Below, in pieces: positions 24,401-36,400 of a DNA stretch of 64,000 nucleotides; positions within the stretch are counted from its first letter, which is position 1; every line of letters begins with the position of its first letter. Both the position numbers and the translations under genes were made by a program. Source of the DNA: Hymenolepis diminuta (Eukaryota; Platyhelminthes; Cestoda; Cyclophyllidea; Hymenolepididae); the NCBI GenBank assembly GCA_900708905.1, contig CAADRB010000058.1, positions 465,622-529,621 on the forward strand, in the 5' to 3' direction. The notes under the pieces are model-generated. The model was given only the letters and a program-made list of their open reading frames with translations. It was not told the origin of the DNA and did no database searches.

Positions 24401-27400
24401 ACATGATTTGTGCTTCCTACTGCAGTTAAATTTGTTAATCGAAAGACCTATCCCAATGTCTTTTGACTACCAGTGGTCCTAATGTTACCTAAGTTAGTAG
24501 TCTGAATAGGAACTTAATACGTCTTTTTTGGTAGCTCCCAGAGTAGATTGTGGTTTTCGGAGTTTGTTTACTGAAAAATATTAACAGACAACGGACTTGG
24601 TTGAGATCAATTAATAAGTCGGAACTGGTAGACAATGGTAATTGTCTGTCCATTAGGGAGACCGCGTCTAGTTTGATGAATGAGTGAATTGTAATTATTC
24701 ACGAATCACAAATCGGAGTGAATATTTTTTTTATCGGTCCTTTACCTCAAGGATATTTAAATAACTGTGTTTAAACGCGTTTGATTTATTTATGATGAAT
24801 GTGGAAATGTAGGCCGACTAGATACCGAAATAGTCTCCTCGATGTACTGTGTTATTTTTATTATTGCCAAACCGTGAGTGGTTGAATAAATGGGTTAGGC
24901 TTCAACCTCGACTTTATGTTTCTATTGCGTGCCTTCTAATTACGACGGTTTAGTAGCTTTCTGTTTGGCTTGTAGGTAAGCGATGTCTTAAATAATGTCA
25001 TTTGTATTTTGTGCACTCTTTTCTCGCTGAGTTATTGAAAATTTTTACATTTGTTTCAGATTTTCACAAATCCAATGGGTGAATTTTATGTTAACATAAT
25101 AACAGTCTTGATTATGCATTTGAATGAAGGTCCCATTTTTGTTTAAAATTCGCTTTAAATATGCACTTTTGATAAGGAGGCGAGTGGTTCATATGCATTC
25201 CTTTTTTGTAAAATGACATATCACAGTTTTAAGATTGTTTCTGAATGAATCAATCTTGAGATTTTTGAGATCCATACTTCTGGCCATATATTGATTTATT
25301 AGGTGATGGAATAGTGATTGAAGTGAATTTTGGGATTGAAAGCTACGGCTTGCTTTCAAATGTACTTTCGTAACTAGATATCGTTAAAAGAGTGAATGTA
25401 AGTTTTTCCATGAACTTGAATGGAGATTACAGTCTTAATCCCTTGTGCATTGGATTATTCATTATTAGCTTTCTAAGTTCTCGTCTGGGAATGAAATCTT
25501 GCCTTAATTGTATCATAGTCATTTTCCATTCCACTGATCTTAATATTAGATACCATTGTATGGATACATATGACCCTCTTCCTAGTGGGTTTGAGCAACT
25601 GTAGTAATGAAGCTATCTTAGTGGATAACTAACAATACCACTTTTACAGCCAATACTATTACATCAGTAACGACCCAGCGTTTCACAAACCAGTATCGTT
25701 TTCTTTAGTTTGGTAGAAATTTTTACTAATCTGTAATGATAAGTGGATGCTTCTTTCTAATTTCACCAGTTACATGACAGTTATTTTTGCATAAGTTAGG
25801 GTTTTTCAGTTGTAGAATGGCAGGCCTGACGTTTTCTTCCATCCAAGTCACTTAGGATAAAGATTAACTTTCGATATCTATACTTTTATTCAATCAATCA
25901 CTTGTTACGCACTTTTATTGATAGCGTGAATTTAACTTCATTTCAGGTTTTCATAGGAAATCTATTCCACTTATACTCTTTTAACTCTATCACTGCACTC
26001 TAATTTTTGTTCTGCGCATTTCAGTTTACCCGATGTTTGCAAAGCTTTTGTGTGTTCACTTTATTTAGTGGTATTTTTCATATCTCCTTTCTTCCCCTCT
26101 CCTCTCCTTTCACTTTGACTAAATGCATTTTTGCGGTGGGTCGGCAATAGTTTCCCCCTTTCTTTCTGGATGATTGGCAATCTGAATTCCTTTTACCACT
26201 GCTGCTCCTCCTCCTCAAACTTTAACGCCCAAGTGCCTTCTTTATAGCACATTTACCCACTATTTCAATCCTCTATGAACATTTTATGCTTATTTGAATG
26301 GATTTCAGTGTGCGTATTTCTGAATTATGGTTTACAATTAAAGTACTCCCAAATATTAGTGGATGCAAAAGTCTTGGAAAACTTTTCAATGTAATGTTCT
26401 TTCCCATACATCTGCATCTAGGTCTCCGGAGTTAAGCACTATGTTGCCGAGGTGTCTAGGTCTTAGTGACTTACATATTATGTCATCATTTTAACTCACA
26501 ACGAATGTAGCAAAGTAAATTTAAAATAAAGCTAACTTATTAACTCATTCAAATTAGACTAAACATCTCCCACAGAACGAAAGATCCGCCTAAAGGTAAA
26601 CAGGAAACGACTGCAGTTTCCAAATCAGAAGACCGGGAGTTGGGTTGGATCACAGTGTATTAAATTGCCGTATACGAACGTATGAGAAAAAGGAGGATGG
26701 AGTAGAAGAGGAATTGAGAATTGAAGGGAGAATAAAAAGCGTGAGTGTCGGTATGTGATAAGCCACGATGAGAGATTTCTTTGTGTTCTACCTATTAGAG
26801 CCGCTGAGAGTTATGAGTCAACTTAATGAATTCTTTTAGGTATTGAACTTGTTACTGATATAATGGTTGATTAATCGTTTTAGAACCACCGTTTCAATCA
26901 GCTTATCGAATTTCTTTAATATTCTGCGGTTAGATCTAGGGTTAATTTTGTCCCTTTTGGGAACGCTACACCATTTATTACAAGAAGTACACTTGCGGTA
27001 TTATATAGAGATTTAACAGAGGTTTAACAGAATATTTATAAGGCTTGTCTGAGCGAGAATGGGATAATATAATGAGACACTGGGACTGGTGATTATGGGA
27101 TGGGAGAGGGTTGCGTTTATGAATTTTAAAGGTTCCTGTTAACATGACTCTCATTCTTTTTCGAATAGTATATTTATGAGAGATTAAAGATTCTCATATT
27201 TGTTTCTTCACTCGTCCTCCTCCCCTTTTTTAGAATGCTACTTTGTTATTATTTATTCTCATAGTGGAAGTGAACAACTTCAGGATCGTTTTTTGTAACA
27301 TTCTGTAAATTTCATCTTTTTTCGGAGAAATAGGGAATTGTCAGAAACTATAAGACCTACACAGAAGAAACACATCAAACATCTGTTTATACGCCTGTAT

Positions 27401-30400
27401 ATTAATAAATCGGAGACTTAAAGACGCATAACTACGCATATTGCTAAGCAGCGTTTTAGGATGAGTGACCGGGAATAAGGGAATCGGCCACTTTGGCCCT
27501 TATTTGCTAAGAACGAGGTGCAGAACTTTGGAGAAGGAATGCAGAATTGCTCTTATCCTAAGTTAAGCTGGTTGAGTTAGGCTATAGGATAAAAGAGGGG
27601 AGATAAGATGGTAATGAAAAAATTTATTGAAACCACGGTAAGGAGAGTGGTTATGTGTTCGAGTTGTTGGTGCCCAATTTGATGTGTGAAGGTGAGGCGT
27701 AGGAAATCGACTAAAAGTTTGGAAATTCAGTCTAGATAATTAATGTGCACAATGGGACAAAATGTTATCTGGAAAAAGTTAATTTGCTTGAGAATTTGTG
27801 AACCGCTACTACTATATTACAAGGTATAATTAGGAAAACAGGAATCGATCATCACAGAAATGCCTTCAATTCCATTGATAATAAGAGTTAGAGCGCTACT
27901 CTGAGCACTATCTGCGTCTGTCATTGACCTCGATGACTCAGCTGCAGGTTAGCTTTTTTCGTCCTATCAGTTTCTAAACATGTTGAAGAGCCTTGGAACT
28001 AATGTACTTTAGAGGCAAACTGATTTGCAAGAGCGATGGCATTGATGTAATATAATCACTCTTGTAATCGTATTTCTTTCTTTATTGTTATTTAGAATCT
28101 TTAAATCCACACGAAACTTTCGACCTCAATGCCAAAATTGATAACTTTCTGGTCAAATACTTTCCACACATTCCTCCTGAACTAGAGAAGGAAGACCTCA
28201 CTAATGGAGATTTGGAGAAGTATTGGAAACAGCGTTACCGTTTCTTCACACTCTTTGATAAGGGTATCCACATTAATCGTGGTAAGTAGCATATCTTTCA
28301 TTGATTTTGAATTATATATGTACTCAGAAGGATAATATGTCACAGATACATATGCCTTATTTCGCTTATTACGACGAAATTAACGACAGACACTTATCAT
28401 TTATTAAGTTAATACATTTCTGGTTAGGTTCTTGATATTTTCATACACAGTCGGTTGTTTAAATTATATTGCTATGTAGATGAAGATTATAAATTTTATC
28501 GAAGTTTAACGCCTCCAGGAACCCTTACTGAATGACCAGTCATAATAAATCGTGTTAATTAAGTTAGTAAAGGGTTCGTGACATCGAAAGCTGTCTATCA
28601 AGGCGTGATGACAATTAATGAAATCATTACTGTTTATGTATCAGAAACATCCAACTTGCTAAGTTATAACTTGTCTGACGACGGGTTTCGACAAACAGGG
28701 CCTGAAATTATTAGACGTTATGCAGGGGTCGTTATGTCGATGAAGTCTCCAGATGAAAGATGGGATTACATAGATTCTTGGAATAACCTAAACATTCGGT
28801 AGACAACAAGTCCAGGAACATCAGATATGTGAGTAATAAAATATTTGTGATGAAAGATTCTAGGTTTAATCAGGGCTTCCATCATCTCTGGTCACTCCGG
28901 AAGTCCTACCGGGGGAGATAAAATGCAAAACTCATAGTAAAATAGTCGAGTGAATCGTTCACTCAACGTTTATATATTTAATGTGATGTAGATTTACGCT
29001 ATAATTGAGGAAAAGTAAATCAAATCAATCATCCTCCAGTTAAGGCTCATGCTTCAGTTACTTATTGGAGGGAATAACTAATATTTGATTGTGTGCGAGT
29101 AATCAGTGGTCTAAAATGCATTTGTTATGACCAACCGTTAATCAGCATTAGTTAATCTTGGAAATAAAAAATACTATATGAGAAATGAGTTATAACTCAG
29201 TTTGTATCAAAGATCATCAAATACCTTATATCCATTTGGTCCAATGTGTTGGTGCCTTTCGGTATTCATTTCGTTGGATTTTCATCATACATTTACTTGT
29301 ATATGGAGTTATTTATAAATCCACGCTTAATTAATATTCGTTAACTGGAAATCATGCTTTAATAATAAATCTCCGTTTAAAAGGATTTGGGTTTACTGCC
29401 CACCTAATTGCAGGCTGAGTAATGAACGTGGCCGTTAATGCACTGGAAAGCGGATATAGATTTTCCTCTAATGTCCTTTTATGTACCAAGTGAAGTAAAC
29501 CTGAACACATCCAGTGTACTATCGACTGTTAAATTCGTGTGAATGAAAAATAATTCAAATAGAGTACTCGTAGTAGAGTACTCTTAGCTTGTACCTGTTA
29601 AGATTCTCTGTCTTTCATAGCTTATTTAAGTAATGCGTATCATGAATAAGTGGCCTTATGCCATATTTCCCATATCCATCTTTACCGATCTGCCTCTCTA
29701 ATCCTTCTAATCACTGTCCCTTTTACTCCCTTAGAAGGACTATTCAGTGTCACTCCTGAAGTGCTGGCAATTCACCATGCTCGGCGGTTGCTTAGACTTA
29801 CGCCAAAAAGGGAATCTCTTGTTGCTCTTGATCTTTTCACCGGAGTCGGCGGCAATTGTATTCAACTGGCGTTGGCTGGATTCAAAGGTAAGTCTTCCAA
29901 TTTCCTTGAACGAAGACGCAGATTAAAATTTCTCTATCTGAAAATGACTGGCATTTATTAAATTGTGATGACTTGGTGCCCCCATCAACTTATAGCTACT
30001 TCCTTACGTTAAAGAGGAATTGTTCCGATCGTTCGACTTTCTGTATTTTGTCTTAGCGATTCCGATTTCTATTTACTCTCTTTGGCTTATCCCTCTCCCC
30101 ACGCTATATTTCAGCTTTCTGCCTATGGAATATCCATCCTATTGCTGTCTCTTCGAGCATATCGCATCTATTTTTCTCTTGTCTTGTTTGTGGAGAAAAC
30201 CGTTAAAGTTAACGGAGCTATGGTTTAAATTGACTTCTCTTACTTCCACTAGTGGCTTTTAATCTGTAACCTTTTCCCAACAGATTTCAGTATTTATAAT
30301 CAACACGAATGGAGAGCCTTTAAATATTATTTTTTATCAGTATCGTGCATTAATCTTTATTGGCAGATTGTACTCATTTGTAACTGCTGACAGCGCTGAG

Positions 30401-33400
30401 TCATTGAGATATAGCATTTTAATTGCTAATTAATATTGCTTTCAAGCCACAGCCTATGCACAGTTCATCTCGAGCTTAATCAGAGAGAGAGAGAGAGAGA
30501 GAGAGATCTAAATCGGTGCGGGGAAAATGAACCGGACGGCGGTATAATAAAAACACTCCTAAGATTGCATCCTGCGTAATTTATGGCAAATTCGGTCATC
30601 TCTCTCTCCTTCACTATACTTCCCCTAGATCAGATTAAATCAGAGTAGGAAATGCTTATTACTCAGCTAATTTAGGAAAGCAAGTGTAACATTTTTTTCC
30701 ATTTCCGCGTTTTCGCTTAGGTTATCTACCAGATTTCTACGGAATAGATTACGCTTCATTTCAAGAAGCAAATACACTCGTCCGCTGGTTGCAGGATGGG
30801 GTTGTCTTTCAGTTTGAATACATATCAATGATTAGAAATGATTTTTTTTCAAAAATCATAAAATTTCTTCCCATCGGTTATTCGCAGGAATCCATCACGA
30901 GGTTTTGTTTTTATTTATGCAATGCGCTTAACCAAATATAATTATCTGTTTTCCAATAATGAGTGTACTCTAGATTTTGGAGATTATAATTGAAGACTTG
31001 TGCTCGATCTTGTTGTTAAAAATAAAAACATTAAAAGGGATTTCAGTTCGATCAATATGTACTCCAAACAAACGGGAGTATAAAAATGTCTTTGCCGAAT
31101 CTGAACAAATATTTAGGCGAATTGCGCGCAGAAAATGCAAACTTCCACTTTATATGTTCAAGTAGTTGGTTATTCGGATGGGATTCGTGCAGAGCCATTC
31201 GCTTGGGATCGAAATATTCACTTTCGCTTTTGACCAACTTCTCGAGTGTGAATTGTTACTTTCTACTGCCATCTAGTTTATTTCTGTCTCTGTGGGGTGG
31301 TTATGCGAACTACCGTTATCGGGAAGCGCAGTGACCACTATGAACGTCTATAATGTGAGGGGTCAAGTGGTTAATACGTCCAGTGGTCTGTGTGACCAAC
31401 TGCCCTGATCAACGAAATAGTTGGTAGAATATGAGATTCTCGTAATAGTGGCTCAGGATACCTTCCTTCTACCCAAGTTTATTATTATGAACGCTTCTCT
31501 TAATCGGCTTTGGAAGTTTTAGTAATCGTCTTAATAGACGTTTATTCCGAAAAGCGTTATGAAGGCGCCAGAACGCTATATCGAGATGACGTTGTTTAAG
31601 CTTTGTCTCGGGATGGACAATATTTATCTCGCTCTTACTGTTTAGCGCTAGTATGGAAGTGGTCAGTCAAGCATACAAACCGTAATCAACAGGTGGTAGT
31701 TTGATCTTCAACCGTCAGTCATATCAAATTGCATGATCGTTGCAAGTGGTCCTTGTGACATTGTCTTAGAGAGATTTAGCATTACCACTTGGTAAATTAG
31801 GTCAAAGTCTGCGACAACCATTGTAAAATTTTAATGTCAGTCTTGTGTTATACATAGTGAAGTGAAGCCTTAGTTCTAAATCTGTCTACTAAATTCCCTG
31901 AGGAACAGAGTGCTTGTTTATACTCCCATACAGCGTCTCACTTTTCCGGTCTCTTTTCAACCTTTTTGATCAAGGTGCTTAAGTTCACTATCTTCCGGCG
32001 AAATTCATCGATAGAGAATTGCATCGGTTTTCCTTTTTTCATAATGGTACGCAAATATATTCCATTAGTGAGTGGAATGTATCCTTTTGTCTTTTTTATG
32101 GTAGTGGATTTTATTGTCCGCTCTTTCTCTTGCTTTCTACCTTTTTTTATTTAAACATAAAAATGGTTTTCTGATGTAATATTTTGAGGGATTTCAAATT
32201 TTTTAGAATCGATAAGGTCATTTAATTGATTTGAACTGAACGGAGGCGGCTGTGAAGCCAGTTGAAGGGGATATTTTTGTGCGTATTCATGGAGCATGGA
32301 TGTAATGTGAATGCCAGTGGACCGAGACCACATGGATGGAAAAATTTGAGTCGCTAGAATAGCTCGGAGATGACCAAGAGAGTCAATTGGTTGATCAACA
32401 ATTTAGGCTTATTTAAGGGTGTTTCGTCGTATCATATCTAGCCGTCGGAGTCGTCGCATGACTGACGTCTGTGCGCATCTGGAACACAGTATGGGTGTTT
32501 TCAATATCTTATCGTTATCGATCGCCAAGCTTTTACTACCATGTCTGTAGCACTTACGGCCAATTAATTGTGATTCTGCTTGAAAGTTAAGTGTTTTTTA
32601 TTAACGTCTGCTTATTATGAGAGCTTGAAAACACAAAATCTCATTTGTTCCACTTAATCAATACATGTTGGTCGCCACCCAACTCTTGGACTTCTTATTT
32701 AAAAAGGCTGTTGTCTTCCGGTAACTCTTTGGAGGATCTTTAGCATTGTAAAGAGAGTTATCACAGAATGATAGCCCCTGTATCTCTTGGATGGTGCATT
32801 TTTGTTAAGGGTAGGTCTCCTTAATGGTCAGACACAGAGTTTATTGACGTCTTTTTATTTTTTTAATTATTTATTTTAATAGTGTTTGAAGATTGCAGTT
32901 TAGGTTTTTGAACTTATTTAGACATGTTGTCATCATAACTATTTCACATTTCAAAGAAAATGGATTTACAAACTTAAATCAAGAGGTGGCATAAGTTGGG
33001 CAGAGGTAGTGAGAAAAGCATTAAAAGCTCCAGATATATTATATGTATATTATATATATATTTATTTATTTATTAAAGCGATATGGGAACCCATTCCAAT
33101 TAAATAATCGTTAACAAGCATTGGATATTGTGGATATAAATCAACTCAGCAATCAAATAATGTAATTTTTAAAAAGGAAACTGAAACCTGAATCCAAAAT
33201 TTATATGAAGTAAAATTCTTTTGATACTCTGATCTTATTCTTAATTTATATTCGATCTCTGAGTTAGGATGCTCTGTCACGATAAAATTACATTTTCTGC
33301 CTTGCTGTGGGTCATGATAATAAATAAAGAACACACGCATTGTTGTCGATTTGTGTTTTAACCCAATTGAGTGAAATCTTTTAGGCGTTTATCGTTTTAT

Positions 33401-36400
33401 TATAATTCTTATTGTTCTCTTGCTCTGAGGTCATCTTGGAATTGCCACGAGGCTCTTGGCTAATACTCTTTTAGCCCTAACTTGCTTAATCTTAAATTAG
33501 TTTCGCAAGATTATGATGATGGAATAGAGATCTTTTTATTCTTGTCGACGTCTATAAATGGATCCAATAAGAAGCGTCAATTCCTAAACTTATGTAGAAA
33601 AAAGGAAATCGCGGGGCTTGAAAAAAAGATAAGCTTAAAATGGCCTGCGTAGGACGTTTGAAGAATTTATTTCAACCTCTAGCGTTCATATCTCCAAATT
33701 TACGGATTTCTTACATATTTGATTTCGACATCTTTTCCATATTTGAATTAACTTTTGTCTTCCGCTTGTTCAAATTAATTGTAAATTAATAATATTTTAT
33801 ATCAGTTAACATAATTTTGTATCATGCGTGCTTTGAAAGCAGAACTCCAGGACCTCCAAAATCACTTAATCAGCAGTGAATGCGTAAAATATGTTTTGTC
33901 TGCATTCAAATGGGATCGAATATCTATTACATTGATGGATAAAAGCCATTTGGGCCTTAAGCCATGACAATGGGTTTTATTCATTTCCCATGGCGGAGCG
34001 AAAAAAGCATAGTATTTTTTAGTAGCCAGGAGACATGGCAACTGATTGCAGTCTAGCAAAACGGTCATAGGTACAGTGTTGATATTTAGTCCTGAAATAA
34101 TCAGTTCCCACAGTTGTCTCAAAGCCGCTCACCATTCCTTATCAAGACGCGGGCGTATATCGCTTCTGACTGCTTGATGGTTACATCGGTCTTAAACTGT
34201 TATCAGTCTGGCAGTCTACCGTCATTGCCTATGTGCCCACTAGACTACCGCTAATTCAGACTCAGAGAGAGTAAAAATACGACAGAAGGATAGCTACTCC
34301 AAGATATTAATTCCGTCAGAGAAAAATTAAATCAATAAAATCATCCTTATATTGGTGTTTGAAGAGTGCAACACCGATAGGTCGATGACAGTTGTTATTC
34401 CGACTATTTGTCAAGCTCTCTGGAGTGGCGAGGTCCTACATATTGATACAGATGATTAGCGATCATCCCGTCAATTACCTACGTAAACTGAGCTCAAGAA
34501 AAGGCATATCCCAGGGTTGTTTTAGGGTTATTGGTTATTCAACCAGTAGATCAGATATTGATAGAATTAGCAGAAGTTTATTGGAATTATTGCTCACTGT
34601 TTCACTTTGACGAATTTATTTTGTTCAATGCTTTTTTTCTCCTGTATTTTTAGTAGTAACAGTGGATATCAACAGGGAAATGACAGAAATGGCAAAGAAA
34701 AACGCAGAAGTCTATGGAGTCGCCGGCAAAATTGAGTTCGTTTGTTCTGATGCCTTTAAATTCCTCCGTGAAAACAAGGATCGATATGATGCTATCCTTG
34801 CTTCACCTCCCTGGGGTGGTCCAGAGTACTCCCAACACACCTTCTCCCTCGCTGATGCGAAAATATCTGGCAACCTGAATATCTTCCATTTAGTAGAGGC
34901 TGTCGCTCCGAAAATTCGATCGGGAGGGCCTGTGGCTCTTTACCTGCCTCGAAATACCAATGCAGGTAAGGTCCGGTATCGCTTTTCAATCAACTCATTC
35001 GAGGTAGCCCATTTAAGTCCTATATATGTGTCATAATGCAATGGTCGGGAAAATTGCATTTGATAGTTGACCAGGTGAGGTTTACCTGACACTTACGAAT
35101 GGATATGTATGGTCTCTAACTCACGTACCATTCATCAACGAGACGCCGGAAATCTAATTGTCCATGATAGTCGGTCGTAGATTAGCTTATTCATGTTTAT
35201 TCGGAAACATAACTTGTCATGAGTTGAGGAGGAACTCCAGATAAATGGCTTCTTAATCGCTCATTTCTTTTACGGGATTTGAATTATCCATTTTTTATTG
35301 TACTCGTATTACTCTCTTTTCTTTTATAGTTTGGAGTCTTTCGTCGTTCTTTTGTTCAGCGTTTGGTTTTGATAATTAAATTTCGCCTTTTTTTCAGAAG
35401 TCCATCCGATATTTTTTTGCGGATGGGGGAAGTTAAGGTTCCTTAAACTGCACTTATGAAGACACAGGGCTCTCTAACGGGACTTTGTCCCAGGATGTCA
35501 GAAAATATTCATTATGAGCGGACTCTGAGCTAGTTTTTGCTTTATTAAAGTGAACTCTATAGGAACACGATGGTGAAAAGAGCATTACAGTGGCACTTGA
35601 GTAACATTTCTTACTACTTTTTCTGATGTTGGCAGTGTTCTGCTACTATCCCAAATTATAGAATTTTCGAAGTCCAACTCATGACCGCTTCGGTGCGATT
35701 GTGTAAAACAAACGTAAGTAAACTAATCTCCTGATATGATGTTCACTAATTGATGTTTATGGGCGCACTAACAATATAGACAGGGCTTAAACCAGTAGTT
35801 TTCATCGCCAATCACAATGAGAGTATCTCCGTGATTATCGGCCTGGATTATCAGGCTCTATTGAGCCTTATTTGCAAATGAGAAGTTGTAGAACTCCTTC
35901 CCGGTCACAACGTCAGTCAAACTAAGTCTCAATAAATACAAGTAAAAAGTTAGAAGGGCGGGTAGAACAAAACTCAATGTCGACTTTCCTTTATCTAAAA
36001 TTTATTTGAAGTCTCATTGCTACTATGTTGACAGTTATTTTAACTTCACGCTATAGTTCACCAAACATTTTCTATTATCAGTCAAAATATTTGAATATAA
36101 AGGTTTTCAAATACTCATTCCTGATTAATACATTCCCCATTAACCATTTTTAACCAGTGCGGTCGATCATTTTGTTCATTGTATGTACATAAATAGGTAG
36201 TAAACTCGTAGCATCCGACGTTACAGATTGTTTATCTCCTTTTTATTCCAGCTCAACTGTTTGATCTCCATCAGCGATTCATAGCTGCTGATCCCCTAGA
36301 TGTGGCTCCCTGCCTGGAATGTGAAATGGATATCATCAACTACAAGGCGAAAGCCATGACTATCTATCTGCACTTCGGAGAGCAAGGAGGTTTTACAAGT

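Larger units (their letters stand above)
29888..34653 (+). other. TGS1: TGS1 intron, 4.8 kb
   Basis: Contains a GA repeat at 30482-30506, AT-rich repeats near 33039-33075 and two minus-strand open stretches (32151-32333 and 33862-34122) of unknown meaning. No plus-strand exon is needed: the flanking exons join without loss of the expected protein sequence. Confidence 0.5.
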
